A DNA stretch of 64,000 bases from Streptomyces maremycinicus (lineage in GTDB: Bacteria > Actinomycetota > Actinomycetes > Streptomycetales > Streptomycetaceae), in contig NZ_BBYG01000009.1 of assembly GCF_001184025.1 (NCBI RefSeq), positions 560,052 through 624,051 of the forward strand, written 5' to 3'. Both the position numbers and the translations under genes were made by a program. Of the stretch, positions 45,876-55,263 are shown one piece after another (the stretch's first letter is position 1; each line of letters opens with the position of its first letter). A model generated the notes under the pieces. The model made no database searches, was not told the DNA's origin, and was given only the letters and a program-made list of their open reading frames with translations.

Positions 45876-46199
45876 ATGGCGTGGCTGCTGGTCGTCGTGG
45901 CCGGGTTGCTCGAGACCGGTTTCGCCGTATGCCTCAAGCTGTCCCACGGCTTCACGAGGCTCTGGCCCACCATCGCCTTCTGCGCCTTCGCCCTGGGGAG
46001 CTTCGGTCTGCTGACCCTCTCCCTGAAGAAGCTCGACGTGGGCCCCGCCTACGCCGTGTGGACGGGCATCGGCGCGGCGGGCACCGCGATCTACGGCATG
46101 GTCTTCCTCGGCGACCTGGTGTCGACGCTGAAGCTCGTCTCGATCAGCCTGGTGATCATAGGAGTGATCGGGCTCCAGCTGTCGGGGTCGGCTCACTGA
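45876..46199 (+). CDS. Small multidrug resistance (SMR) transporter, SugE/EmrE-like
   Basis: 107 residues with four membrane helices. The proton/substrate Glu13 lies in 'GLLETGFAVCLKLS'; 'GPAYAVWTGIGAAGTAIYGM' is the SMR signature. The first-helix context resembles the SugE/Gdx group that exports guanidinium, but I see no guanidine riboswitch in the leader. Promoter-like CATAAT at about 45822-45827. The stop overlaps the convergent TetR gene by 7 bp. Confidence 0.9.
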   Translation: MAWLLVVVAGLLETGFAVCLKLSHGFTRLWPTIAFCAFALGSFGLLTLSLKKLDVGPAYAVWTGIGAAGTAIYGMVFLGDLVSTLKLVSISLVIIGVIGLQLSGSAH

Positions 46200-46819
46200 C
46201 CGGAGCGGTCGGCCGGCTGGCGTTGGAGCGCCCCTCGCACCAGTTCCGCGACGCCGTCCTCGCCCGGCGGGGGCGCGGCCACGCAGGACAGCGCCAGCCG
46301 GACGGCGAGTTCGCAGGAGCGGGCCAGGTCGGCGGCGTCGGCCCGGATCGCGCCGGGGCCCGAGAGCACGGCCACGGCCCGGTCGCGGACGGCGCCCACC
46401 AGGTCACCGGGTGAGGGCAGCGGCCCGTCGGCCCGCCGCTGGGCGGGCGCGGCGGAGGAGGAGGGGACCGCCGAGAGCGTCGGCGAGGGCAGGCGTTCGC
46501 TCCAGAAACCGGTGAGGACGGCCCGCAGGAGGGCGTTGTCGCGGGCGGCGGAGGTGGTCCACTCGGCGGTGGCGGTGAGCCTCTCCCGGGCGTCGCCGTG
46601 CACGGCCAGCGCCCGCTCGACCCCGGCGAGGTACCCGTCGGCCTCGCGCCGCACGAGCGCCCGGGCCAGGCCCTCCTTGCTGCCGAATTCGTTGTACAGC
46701 GTCTGCCGGGACACCCCGGCGGCCACCGCGACGTCCACCATCCGCACCGCGGCCCACGGCCGTCGTGCGAGCGCCTCGAAGGCGGCGTCCAGTAGGGATT
46801 CCCGCGCTGAGGGCATCAT
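46193..46819 (-). CDS. TetR-family regulator
   Basis: 208 residues. The N-terminal HTH spans about 5-50 ('VRMVDVAVAAGVSRQTLYNE', 'FGSKEGLARALV'). The C-terminal domain is Ala/Pro-rich in part. It is convergent with the SMR gene, overlapping by 7 bp, so control of the transporter is possible but not shown. Start ATG 46819 or 46816 after AGGGAGG. Confidence 0.87.
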   Translation of the reverse strand: MMPSARESLLDAAFEALARRPWAAVRMVDVAVAAGVSRQTLYNEFGSKEGLARALVRREADGYLAGVERALAVHGDARERLTATAEWTTSAARDNALLRAVLTGFWSERLPSPTLSAVPSSSAAPAQRRADGPLPSPGDLVGAVRDRAVAVLSGPGAIRADAADLARSCELAVRLALSCVAAPPPGEDGVAELVRGALQRQPADRSGQ

Positions 46820-46986
46820 CGCCTCCCTGGGGCGAGCGACTCTGCGCCCAGGTTTGACGCGGACGGAAGCACTGTCAAGGGTTCGCGGGGGCGACCTACG
46901 GTCCACGGCCGCGTACACGGCTCCCGCCCGTCCGTCCTGCGGTCCCCTGTGGCCCCCTCTCACCTCGGCCGGATACGGTTCGTCCC

Positions 46987-47787
46987 ATGCCGGACTACCA
47001 CGACGATCTCCGACTCGCGCACGTCCTCGCGGACGCCGCCGACGCCGTGACCATGGACCGATTCAAGGCCCTCGACCTCAAGGTCGAGACCAAACCGGAC
47101 ATGACCCCGGTGAGCGAGGCCGACAAGGCCGCCGAGGAGCTGATCCGCGGACAGCTCCAGCGGGCGCGTCCGCGCGACGCGATCCTCGGCGAGGAGTACG
47201 GCGTCCAGGGCACCGGCCCCCGTCGCTGGGTGGTCGACCCGATCGACGGCACGAAGAACTACGTGCGCGGCGTTCCCGTCTGGGCCACGCTCATCGCGCT
47301 GACGGAGGCCGGCGAGGGGGGCTACCAGCCCGTGGTCGGCGTCGTCTCCGCCCCGGCGCTGGGCCGTCGCTGGTGGGCGGCGAAGGGACACGGCGCCTTC
47401 ACCGGCCGCAGCCTGACCTCCGCCACCCGGCTGCGCGTCTCCGGGGTCTCGGAGCTGTCCGACGCCTCCTTCGCGTACTCCTCGCTGACCGGCTGGGAGG
47501 AGCGCGGGCTGCTGAACGGCTTCCTCGACCTGACCCGCGAGGTGTGGCGCACGCGCGCGTACGGCGACTTCTGGCCGTACATGATGGTCGCCGAGGGCTC
47601 GGTCGACCTGTGTGCCGAACCCGAGCTGTCCCTGTGGGACATGGCGGCCACGGCGATCGTCGTGACGGAGGCCGGCGGCACCTTCACGGGCCTCGACGGC
47701 CGTCCCGGCCCGCACAGCGGCAACGCGGCCGCCTCCAACGGACTGCTCCACGAGGAGCTGCTGGGCTACCTCAACGAGCGCCACTGA
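46987..47787 (+). CDS. hisN: Histidinol-phosphatase HisN (inositol-monophosphatase fold)
   Basis: 266 residues. Mg-dependent phosphatase motifs: 'ILGEEYG' (metal Glu), '[15 protein letters not shown]', and '[17 protein letters not shown]'. In actinobacteria this IMPase-fold enzyme carries out the histidinol-phosphate phosphatase step of histidine synthesis. A distinguishing '[11 protein letters not shown]' region supports HisN over SuhB. Divergent from the TetR gene. Confidence 0.92.
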   Translation: MPDYHDDLRLAHVLADAADAVTMDRFKALDLKVETKPDMTPVSEADKAAEELIRGQLQRARPRDAILGEEYGVQGTGPRRWVVDPIDGTKNYVRGVPVWATLIALTEAGEGGYQPVVGVVSAPALGRRWWAAKGHGAFTGRSLTSATRLRVSGVSELSDASFAYSSLTGWEERGLLNGFLDLTREVWRTRAYGDFWPYMMVAEGSVDLCAEPELSLWDMAATAIVVTEAGGTFTGLDGRPGPHSGNAAASNGLLHEELLGYLNERH

Positions 47788-47944
47788 GGGACCCGCCCGG
47801 ACCTCACATGAGCGCGCACGCCCTCAATTGGCTGCGCGCGCCCTCTTGTTGACCCCCGCTTTACCTGCCACGCTGACAGCACCCCCCACTTGTGAACTTG
47901 TGAATCCATGAACAACCGTGGGTTCTTAGGAGGTGGCTCCAGCC

Positions 47945-48337
47945 ATGCTCGTCCGCGACGCCATGAGCACGGTGGTCCTCACCATCGGCCCCGCACACAC
48001 CCTCCGTCAGGCCGCCGCCCTGATGGCCGCCCGCCATGTCGGCGCGGCCATCGTCCACGACCCGGACGCGGGCGGCATCGGCATCCTCACCGAGCGGGAC
48101 ATCCTCAACTCCGTGGGCCTGGGACAGGACCCGGACACGGAACGCACCCACGCCCACACCACCAACGACGTCGTCTTCGCCGCTCCGGGCTGGACCCTGG
48201 AGGAGGCGGCCCGGGCGATGGCCCACGGCGGCTTCCGGCACCTGATCGTCCTCGACCGCGACGAACCGGCCGGCATCGTCTCGGTCCGCGACATCATCCG
48301 CTGCTGGGCGCCGGCCCGGCAGCAGGTACCGGCCTGA
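47945..48337 (+). CDS. Tandem CBS-domain protein
   Basis: 130 residues consisting of two CBS domains ('VRDAMSTVVLTIGPAHTLRQ', 'GIGILTERDI' and 'DVVFAAPGWTLEEAARAM', 'GIVSVRDIIRCW'). Such stand-alone pairs bind adenine nucleotides and act as energy sensors. The partner is unknown. ATG 47945 follows AGGAGG by 11 bp; terminator downstream. Confidence 0.88.
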   Translation: MLVRDAMSTVVLTIGPAHTLRQAAALMAARHVGAAIVHDPDAGGIGILTERDILNSVGLGQDPDTERTHAHTTNDVVFAAPGWTLEEAARAMAHGGFRHLIVLDRDEPAGIVSVRDIIRCWAPARQQVPA

Positions 48338-48345
48338 GCACGCGA

Positions 48346-48378
48346 ACGGGCCGGGCCCCGAAGGGGAACCCGGCCCGT
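48346..48378. terminator. Terminator after CBS gene
   Basis: ACGGGCCGGG (48346-48355) pairs with CCCGGCCCGT (48369-48378), extended inside by CCCC/GGGG; ends the CBS transcript. Confidence 0.85.
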
Positions 48379-48552
48379 GCGCCACGACGAGCGGTCCAGT
48401 GCTGTCCGCCGCGCGCGATCGGGACCGCGGCCTCCAGCCGCTCATCGCGGATTCTGTCGACTTGATCCTACAGTGGACTTCATCCAATTCAGTCTGGGAT
48501 CTAAAATCACACCTGTTCGGGACCTGGTCCAGTTGGCTGCTAGGCTGATTCC
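48379..48552. promoter_or_regulatory. Fur-family gene upstream region with palindrome
   Basis: An AT-richer 174-bp region. It contains TGGACTTCATCCA (48473-48485) and neighbouring AATTCAGTC/ATCCAATTC half-sites, plausible as an autoregulatory Fur/CatR operator. Not matched to a published box. Confidence 0.4.
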
Positions 48553-48969
48553 ATGAGTGACCTTCTGGAACGGCTGCGCGGACGCGGCTGGCGGATGACC
48601 GCACAGCGGCGCGTCGTGGCCGAGGTGCTCGACGGCGACCACGTCCACCTGACCGCCGACGAGGTGCACGCCAGGGCCGTCGTCCGGCTGCCCGAGATCT
48701 CCCGGGCGACCGTCTACAACACGCTGGGCGAGCTGGTCTCGCTCGGCGAGGTGCTCGAGGTCGCCACCGACAAGCGCGCCAAGCGGTACGACCCGAACGC
48801 GCACAGCCCGCACCACCACCTGGTGTGTGCCCGGTGCGGAGCGATCAAGGACGTCCACCCGAGCGGCAACCCGCTGGCCGACCTCCCCGACTCGGAGCGC
48901 TTCGGCTTCACGGTCTCGGACGTCGAGGTGACGTACCGCGGGGTCTGCCCGAACTGCGCGGCGGCCTGA
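48553..48969 (+). CDS. catR: Fur-family repressor, probably CatR (peroxide-responsive)
   Basis: 138 residues. HTH 'PEISRATVYNTLGELVSLGE', metal-site 'HSPHHHLVCARCGAIKDV' and a C-terminal 'CPNC' giving a structural CxxC-CxxC zinc site. By position after hisN and the CBS gene it corresponds to S. coelicolor CatR, which represses the catalase gene catA and is inactivated by peroxide. No catalase lies in the window. A strong bidirectional terminator follows. Confidence 0.8.
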   Translation: MSDLLERLRGRGWRMTAQRRVVAEVLDGDHVHLTADEVHARAVVRLPEISRATVYNTLGELVSLGEVLEVATDKRAKRYDPNAHSPHHHLVCARCGAIKDVHPSGNPLADLPDSERFGFTVSDVEVTYRGVCPNCAAA

Positions 48970-49007
48970 GCGGAACCCGCGTGGGCCATGCCCCTGACGA
49001 CATACGA

Positions 49008-49043
49008 CGGAGGGCCGGAACCCTTTCGGGTTCCGGCCCTCCG
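49008..49043. terminator. Bidirectional terminator, catR and tRNA-fMet
   Basis: A perfect 16-bp stem CGGAGGGCCGGAACCC (49008-49023) with its complement (49028-49043) and a TTTC loop. It ends catR on the plus strand and lies 7 bp beyond the 3' end of the tRNA on the minus strand. Confidence 0.93.
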
Positions 49044-49050
49044 TCTTCAG

Positions 49051-49124
49051 TAGCGGGGACAGGATTTGAACCTGCGACCTCTGGGTTATGAGCCCAGCGA
49101 GCTACCGAGCTGCTCCACCCCGCG
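49051..49124 (-). tRNA. tRNA-fMet (CAT), initiator, copy 1
   Basis: A 74-nt cloverleaf on the minus strand: acceptor CGCGGGG/CCCCGCT, D-loop AGCTCGGTAGCTC, anticodon loop CTCATAA, T-arm GGTTCAAATCC. The unpaired first position (C1 opposite U72) and the three G:C pairs GGG/CCC in the anticodon stem mark an initiator tRNA. CCA is not encoded. Identical to the copy at 51455-51528. Confidence 0.97.
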
Positions 49125-49384
49125 CCGTTGAATGCAACGTTACGTGAAGGGGAAGGACAAAGGCAAATCCCTTGACCGTCCCCTGTCGACGCAGGTCAGA
49201 GCACTCCGGCGTCCGCCCACCTGGCCTAGGAGGACGAGGCTCATTCAGGGCCGGCAGCGGGAGGTCCGTGGGCGGCAGCCCCCGGGGATGGGACGGGAAG
49301 GGGCGGCGGGGGCGAAATCCAGCCGTACGGACCCCGGCCCCGCTCCACCGTCCCGCTCCGGAACAAGGGCGCCGCAGGACACCG
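49125..49384. other. Intergenic region, nothing recognised
   Basis: A 260-bp GC-rich stretch between tRNA copy 1 and the Sel1 gene stop. It must contain the tRNA promoter; I see no gene and no convincing consensus. Confidence 0.4.
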
Positions 49385-51247
49385 TCAGGCGGACAGCTCT
49401 TCCCGCAACGCGTCCCGCAGCCGGGCCGCCCGCTCAGCCACCTCTCGCGGCCCCAGCGACACCGCCCGGTCGGCCCACCGCTGCCCCTCGGCCAGCTCAC
49501 CGCGACGCGCGTAGACCAGGGCGAGCCGCAACGCCGCCCGCCCGTGCCCGGCGTCGGCGGCCCGCGTCCACCAGACGGCCGCCTCGGGCTCGCTCCCCTC
49601 CCGCGCGAGCAGCAGCCCGAGGTTGAAGGCGCCGTTGCGGGACCCGGCCTCGGCGGCCGTCCGGTACCACCGCGCCGCCTCCACCACGTCCCCGCGCGCG
49701 GCGGCCAGCATCCCGACCCTGACCTGGGCCCGACGGTGCCCCTGGGTCGCGGCCCGCTCGTACCACTCCTCGCACTCGGTCTTCTCGTGCACGGTCTCGC
49801 CGAGCTCGTGCGCGGGCTGCGGCGGCCGCCGCGCGTCCAGCACGGCGGCCAGTCGGTAGGCCGCCTCCGCGCTGCCGCCGCCGGCCGCGCACCGCAGATG
49901 GCGTTCAGCCTCCCGCTCGTCCCCGTCCCGCAGGCGCGCGATACCGACCTGGAGGGCCGCCTCGGTGTGCCCGGCCGCCGCCGCCCGCTCGTACCAGCGC
50001 AGCGCGACGGACTCCTCGCCCCGCCCCGCGAACAGGATTCCGAGGTTGAACGCGGCGTCGACGCTGCCCGCTTCCGCCGCCTTGGAGAACCAGGGCTCGG
50101 CCCCGGCCGTGTCGCCGCCCTGGAGCAGCAGGATGGCGAGCGCGTTGGCCGCCTCCCGGTGACCCGCGTAGGCGGCGCGCCGGTACCACTGCTCGGCCTG
50201 CACGGTGCGCCCCTGCTCGGCGCAGAGCAGGGCCAGGTTGTAGGCGCCGTTGTCGTCACCGGCGTCCATCGCGGCCCGGTACCAGCGTTCGGCGGTCTGG
50301 GTCTGTCCCCGCTCGGCGTGCAGCGCGCCCAGGGCGTTCGCCGCGTTGCCGTCGCCCTCCTGGGCCGCCCGCAGCCACCAGACGGCCGCGTTCTCGGTGT
50401 CACCGGCGTCGCGCAACAGGAACCCGAGCGCGCAGGCGGCCCGCGCCTCGCCGTCCTTGGCGGAGGTCAGGTACCAGCGGCCGGCCTCCTTGAGGTCGCC
50501 GCGCCGCTCCAGGATCGTCCCGAGGTGCAGGGCGGCCCGCCGGTGCCCGCGCGCGGCGGCCTGGCGGTACCACTGCTCGGCCTCCGCCCGCACGATGACA
50601 CCGTTGTCATGCGCACACCCGTCCGGCTCACCGTCGGCGCGGGGGCCGCCGCACTCCTGGTGATCGAGGGCCCGGGCCAGCCGGTACGCCGCTTCCCGGT
50701 GCCCCCGCTCGGCGGCGGCCCGCATCCACTGCTCGGCTCCGGGGTCCCCACGGTGTTCCAGCAGGTCGGCGAGGGCGTACGCGCCGAGCGCGTGCCCCTG
50801 CTCGGCGGACTGGCGCAGCCAGTACTCGGCGGCCGGCTCGTCGCCGCACTCACGACGGTGACGGCCCAGGGCGTGCGCGGCGGCGGCGGACCCGGCGACG
50901 GCGGCGACCCGCCACCATCCGGCCGCCTCGTCGGGGTAACCACGCTGGTGGAGCAGGACGCCCAGGTTGTTGGCGGCGGCGCGGTCGCCCTCCGCGGTGG
51001 CGGCACGCAGATGGGGCTCGGCTCCGTCGAGGTCACCGCGGCGCAGCAACATGGCCCCGAGGACGCTGACGGCCTCGACATCGCCGGCTTGCGCCGCGAG
51101 CCGCAGGCTCATCTCCTCGACGGCCTCCCCCGTCTCGACGGCGTCCGCCGTCTCGTCCCGGCTCTCGTCCGGGGTCGCTTCCTCACCGGAAGGCTGCACA
51201 AACCGCCCTGTCTCGAACAGAGTTGCCTTGTCCCCCATAACGTCCAT
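49385..51247 (-). CDS. Large Sel1/TPR-repeat protein
   Basis: 620 residues, almost wholly 34-38-residue Sel1-like helical repeats ('AAANNLGVLLHQRGYPDEAA', 'NGAYNLALLCAEQGRTVQAE', 'DAAFNLGILFAGRGEESVAL' and about a dozen more). An acidic N-terminal tail of about 45 residues precedes the solenoid. No signal peptide or enzyme domain, so probably a cytosolic scaffold. It sits between two identical tRNA-fMet genes. ATG 51247 or 51238. Confidence 0.85.
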   Translation of the reverse strand: MDVMGDKATLFETGRFVQPSGEEATPDESRDETADAVETGEAVEEMSLRLAAQAGDVEAVSVLGAMLLRRGDLDGAEPHLRAATAEGDRAAANNLGVLLHQRGYPDEAAGWWRVAAVAGSAAAAHALGRHRRECGDEPAAEYWLRQSAEQGHALGAYALADLLEHRGDPGAEQWMRAAAERGHREAAYRLARALDHQECGGPRADGEPDGCAHDNGVIVRAEAEQWYRQAAARGHRRAALHLGTILERRGDLKEAGRWYLTSAKDGEARAACALGFLLRDAGDTENAAVWWLRAAQEGDGNAANALGALHAERGQTQTAERWYRAAMDAGDDNGAYNLALLCAEQGRTVQAEQWYRRAAYAGHREAANALAILLLQGGDTAGAEPWFSKAAEAGSVDAAFNLGILFAGRGEESVALRWYERAAAAGHTEAALQVGIARLRDGDEREAERHLRCAAGGGSAEAAYRLAAVLDARRPPQPAHELGETVHEKTECEEWYERAATQGHRRAQVRVGMLAAARGDVVEAARWYRTAAEAGSRNGAFNLGLLLAREGSEPEAAVWWTRAADAGHGRAALRLALVYARRGELAEGQRWADRAVSLGPREVAERAARLRDALREELSA

Positions 51248-51410
51248 CGTCGCACCACCCGCAACCCGGGTACACCTGGTATACCGCGGCCCGTAAGGTC
51301 ACTTCAGCGTTTTGTCGACATGCCCACAGAGAGACAAGTCAAACACAGATCGCTCAACTCCCCCCAGCGGCGCGGCCACCCGTCCCCCCCGGCACATGCG
51401 TTCGCACACC

Positions 51411-51448
51411 ACGAAGGCCCGGATCCTGAAAAGGATCCGGGCCTTCGT
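51411..51448. terminator. Terminator of tRNA-fMet copy 2
   Basis: A 17-bp stem ACGAAGGCCCGGATCCT/AGGATCCGGGCCTTCGT with a GAAA tetraloop, 6 bp beyond the tRNA 3' end on the minus strand. Confidence 0.93.
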
Positions 51449-51454
51449 CTTCAG

Positions 51455-51528
51455 TAGCGGGGACAGGATTTGAACCTGCGACCTCTGGGTTATGAGCCCA
51501 GCGAGCTACCGAGCTGCTCCACCCCGCG
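51455..51528 (-). tRNA. tRNA-fMet (CAT), initiator, copy 2
   Basis: Base-for-base identical to copy 1 (49051-49124), including the CTTCAG just 3' of it, with its own terminator. The 5' flank (CGTCG...) differs from copy 1. Confidence 0.97.
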
Positions 51529-51568
51529 TCGTGTTCCACAACCGTACCACGACGCGGGGCGGGCAAGA

Positions 51569-54559
51569 TCAGCCGCTGCTGGGACTGGGGCTGGGCTTCG
51601 GACTGGCGGCGGCGCTGCCGCCACCGGAGCCGGCGCCCGGACTCGCCGAGCTCGTGGGGCTCGGGGTGCTGCTCGCCTTGGCGCCCTTGTCGGCCTCGGC
51701 CTGGGCTTCCTCGGCCCGCTTCAGCGCCGCCTCGAGATCCTTCTGCGCCTTGGCGTACGCGTCCCAGTCAGGCTTCTTCAGAGCCTCCTGGCCGGCCGTG
51801 AAGGCCTTCTGCGCGTCGGCCAACGCCTCTCTGACCGTCGGGTTGGTGGACGTCGGCGGTGGTGTGGTGCCGCCGCCCTCGTCCGCCGGCGGCGGGGTCG
51901 TACTCTGCGCGCCGAAGACCTTGTTGAGGGCTTCGTCCAGGGTGTCCTCGAAGGCGGTGTTGCCGCCGTAGGTCACCAACACCTTCTTCAGAAGCGGGTA
52001 CTTGAGTCCGCCACCGCGCACATAGACGGGCTCCACGTACAGCAGACCGCCGTCGAGCGGCACCGTCAGCAGGTTGCCGTACTCGATGTCGGAGTCGCCG
52101 CCCTTCAGCAGCCTGATGGACTCGGCGATGTCCTGTTCGGAGTTGAACTGGCTCTGGACCTGTTTGGGTCCGTCGACGGTCGTACTGGTCGGCAGTTTCA
52201 GCACTCTGATCTTGCCGTAGTCGGGAGTGCCCGCCTCGGAGTCGACCGCCATGAACGCGCTGAGGTTGTCCCGGCCGTTGGGCGTGAACGTCGTCGTCAG
52301 CGAGAACGCCTGTGCCTTCTGGTCGGGCATCTTCATGCTCAGGTAGTACGGCGGCACCGCGTCACCCGACTTGTTGGACGGGTCGTCCGGCACCTGCCAC
52401 ACCTCGCTGCCGCTGAGGAACGTCGTCGCGTCCTTCACGTGGTAGCGGGTGAGCAGTTCGCGCTGGACCTTGAACAGGTCCTGCGGGTACCGGAGATGGG
52501 CCATCAGGTCGGCCGAGATGGACGACTTGGACTTCACCGTGCCGGGGAACGCCTTCATCCAGGTCTTCAGGACCGGGTCCTTGGTGTCCCACTGGTAGAG
52601 CTTGACCTCGCCGGTGTACGCGTCGACGGTCGCCTTCACCGAGTTGCGGATGTAGTTGACCTGGTTCTGCTGGGCCACCACCGCGCGGTTGTCGTTGGTC
52701 GCGGTCAGCGAGTCGGCCGTGGTGTCGCCGAGGGTCGTACGGGACGCGTACGGGTAGCCGTTCGTCGTCGTGTACGCGTCGACGATCCACTGGATCTTGT
52801 GGTTGACCACGGCCGGGTAGGCGTCGCCGTCGATGGTCAGCCAGGGGGCGACCGCCTCGACGCGCTCCTTGGGCGTGCGGTTGTACAGGATCCGCGAGCC
52901 CTCGCCGATGGCACCGGAGTACAGGATCTGCGGTTCGCCGAACGCCACCGCGTACGCGGCCCGGTTGACCGGGTTGGAGAGGTTGACCCCGCTCTTGCCG
53001 GTGTAACTGGTGGTCTTCTCACCGGCGTCGTCGGAGTAGTCGATCTCCTTCTGGGGACCGCCGACGATCGAGTACGCGGTCGTCTTCTCGCCGTAGTAGA
53101 TCCGCTGCTGGTAGGTGCCCAGGTCGCCCACGGAGGGCAGGTTGGACTCCGTGAAGAGCGGACGTCCCTCGGCGTCGGCGGTGGTGCCCTTGGCGGCGAC
53201 CACTCCGTAGCCGTGGGTGTAGCGGAAGTGGTTGTTGATCCAGTTCTGCTTGTCCACGCCCGCGAGGTTCAGCTCGCGCAGACCGATCACGGTGTCCTGG
53301 TCGGCGCCGTCGACGTTGTAGCGGTCCACGTCCAGGTTGGTCGGGAACGCGTAGTACTTCCGCATCTGCTGGAGCTGCTGGTACGTCGGGGAGACGATGT
53401 TCGGGTCCAGGACCCGGATGCTCGCCGTCGCGTCCACGTCGTCGCGCAGCGTCGTCTTGTCCTTGGTGGTGCTGGTACCCGAGTACTCGGTGACCTGCGC
53501 GCCCTCGATGCCGTACGCCTCACGTGTCGCCTTGAGGTTCTTCTCGACGTACGGGGCTTCCTTGGCCTGCTCGTTCGGCTGGACCTGGAACTTCTGGACG
53601 ATCGCCGGGTACAGCCCGCCGATGAGGATCGCCGAGAGCACCATCAGGCCGAAGCCGATCACCGGCAGCTGCCAGGTGCGCCGCCACAGGGTGGCGAAGA
53701 ACAGCAGGGCGCAGATGACGGCGATGCAGAACAGGATCGTCTTGGCCGGCAGATACGCGTTCGCGTCGACGTAGCGCAGGCCGGTCCAGTTGTCCGTCGC
53801 CTTGAAGTCGCTGGACTTCACGGCCAGGCCGTAACGGTCGAGCCAGTAGGCGACCGCCTTCAGCGTGACGAAGATGCCCAGCAGCACCGACAGGTGACCG
53901 GTGGCCGCCGCGGTGGCGCGCGCGCCCGGGCTGGTGACGCGCAGCCCGCCGTACAGGTAGTGGGTGAGCGCGGCGGCGATCAGCGAGAGGATCGTGGCGG
54001 CGAAGCCGAAGCCGAGCAGGAACCGGTACCAGGGCAGGTCGAACGCGAAGAAGGACACGTCGAGGTGGAACTGCGGGTCCTTCTGGTGGAAGGGCACGCC
54101 GTTGACCCACATCAGCCACGTCCGCCACTGACCCGCCGCCGAGGCGCCGGCGATCAGGCCGACCAGGGCGGTGATGCCGAGCAGCAGCCAGGTCTTGTAC
54201 GGCGCGATGCCCATGCGGTAGCGGTCGAGGCTCTGCTGCTCCACCGACATCGCGCTGAGCGGCGGCCGCAGCCGGTGTGCCAGCCAGATGTTGAAGCCGA
54301 CCGCGAGGGCCATCAGCAGGCCGAAGACGAAGAACAGCCCGATCTTGGTCCACAGTGTGGTCGTGAACACCGACGAATAGTTCACCGAGCGGTACCAGAG
54401 CCAGTCGGTCCAGAACCCCGCGAACATGGTGAACGCCATGCCGAGTACGGCTAGGACGCCCAGCGTCATGAGCAGGGTCCGGACGCGCCGGGACGGGCGG
54501 CCCACTCTGATCCGCGGCCCCGTGGGGCCTCCGCCGCGGTCCGGCATCTGGAAAGCCAA
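51569..54559 (-). CDS. UPF0182 family integral membrane protein
   Basis: 996 residues: seven N-terminal membrane helices (about 20-330), a large presumably extracytoplasmic domain, and a Pro/Ser/Thr/Ala-rich C-terminal tail of about 60 residues. UPF0182 proteins are universal in actinobacteria; no function is established. I choose TTG 54559 (reading [11 protein letters not shown]), as a GAGG ribosome-binding site precedes it and known members begin this way; ATG 54547 is 4 codons further in. A coiled segment '[20 protein letters not shown]' lies near the C-terminus. Confidence 0.88.
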   Translation of the reverse strand: MAFQMPDRGGGPTGPRIRVGRPSRRVRTLLMTLGVLAVLGMAFTMFAGFWTDWLWYRSVNYSSVFTTTLWTKIGLFFVFGLLMALAVGFNIWLAHRLRPPLSAMSVEQQSLDRYRMGIAPYKTWLLLGITALVGLIAGASAAGQWRTWLMWVNGVPFHQKDPQFHLDVSFFAFDLPWYRFLLGFGFAATILSLIAAALTHYLYGGLRVTSPGARATAAATGHLSVLLGIFVTLKAVAYWLDRYGLAVKSSDFKATDNWTGLRYVDANAYLPAKTILFCIAVICALLFFATLWRRTWQLPVIGFGLMVLSAILIGGLYPAIVQKFQVQPNEQAKEAPYVEKNLKATREAYGIEGAQVTEYSGTSTTKDKTTLRDDVDATASIRVLDPNIVSPTYQQLQQMRKYYAFPTNLDVDRYNVDGADQDTVIGLRELNLAGVDKQNWINNHFRYTHGYGVVAAKGTTADAEGRPLFTESNLPSVGDLGTYQQRIYYGEKTTAYSIVGGPQKEIDYSDDAGEKTTSYTGKSGVNLSNPVNRAAYAVAFGEPQILYSGAIGEGSRILYNRTPKERVEAVAPWLTIDGDAYPAVVNHKIQWIVDAYTTTNGYPYASRTTLGDTTADSLTATNDNRAVVAQQNQVNYIRNSVKATVDAYTGEVKLYQWDTKDPVLKTWMKAFPGTVKSKSSISADLMAHLRYPQDLFKVQRELLTRYHVKDATTFLSGSEVWQVPDDPSNKSGDAVPPYYLSMKMPDQKAQAFSLTTTFTPNGRDNLSAFMAVDSEAGTPDYGKIRVLKLPTSTTVDGPKQVQSQFNSEQDIAESIRLLKGGDSDIEYGNLLTVPLDGGLLYVEPVYVRGGGLKYPLLKKVLVTYGGNTAFEDTLDEALNKVFGAQSTTPPPADEGGGTTPPPTSTNPTVREALADAQKAFTAGQEALKKPDWDAYAKAQKDLEAALKRAEEAQAEADKGAKASSTPSPTSSASPGAGSGGGSAAASPKPSPSPSSG

Positions 54560-54711
54560 GGTGCGCACCTCGAAAGTCGCGATTGATCCGTCAGGCCCGC
54601 GTGTTCGTGGACCGTTCGTGGCCCCCCGTGATCGCGGGCCCACACCTATGCAACTTACTCACCGTTTACTCGGTTCCCGATTCCACCCCTGAACGAGGCA
54701 GGATTGTGACC

Positions 54712-55254
54712 ATGTCCAACACTCCCATGGCGGCGAGCCCGCTCACCCGGGCCGTACTCGAGATCGACGAGTACGCCTCCGGCCTCGGCTGGGACCAGCC
54801 CGCCCGCCTTTTCGCCCTCGTAGACACCGCTCGGCTGCGAACCCAGGAACCGTCGCTCGCGGCCCAGCTCGGCCTTCAGGGCGAGTCCGAGACCACCGGT
54901 CTCACCCCGATCGAGCAGGACGAAGTGCCAACGGACAAGCCGCTCGACGAGTTCCTGGCGACCATCGCCTGGCCCGACGCGGTCGTCGGCTGCGCCCTCA
55001 CCGTCGAACGACTGATGCTGCCGCCGTCCGCCGAAGCCCAGGTCCCCCAGGGCCTGAGCGACAAGAAGCTCGCGAAGTGGGTCGCGGAGCACCCCGACCG
55101 TCAGGAGGTCCGGATGACGGTCGGCGTCCTGCGGGACGGCACCCGCGACTCCGCCCTCCGGCTGCGCGAGAAGGACGCCCCCACCGAGGTCCTCACCGGC
55201 GCGGGTCTGGTGCCGGGTCTCGCCGAGGCGTTGTCGGCGACGTTCGCGGAGTAG
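54712..55254 (+). CDS. PPA1309 family protein
   Basis: 180 residues, small, cytosolic and actinobacteria-specific: 'AVLEIDEYASGLGWDQPARL', 'FALVDTARLRTQEPSLAAQL', 'IAWPDAVVGCALTVERLMLP'. Function unknown. It is encoded divergently from UPF0182 and convergently with the Lon-like protease, a constant arrangement in Streptomyces as I recall. ATG 54712; a GTG two codons upstream is possible. Confidence 0.85.
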   Translation: MSNTPMAASPLTRAVLEIDEYASGLGWDQPARLFALVDTARLRTQEPSLAAQLGLQGESETTGLTPIEQDEVPTDKPLDEFLATIAWPDAVVGCALTVERLMLPPSAEAQVPQGLSDKKLAKWVAEHPDRQEVRMTVGVLRDGTRDSALRLREKDAPTEVLTGAGLVPGLAEALSATFAE

Positions 55255-55263
55255 CCCTTCCGG

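Noticed and set aside
49051..51528. Integrated element between the two tRNA-fMet genes
   Set aside because: The interval contains only a Sel1-repeat gene with host-like composition and no integrase.
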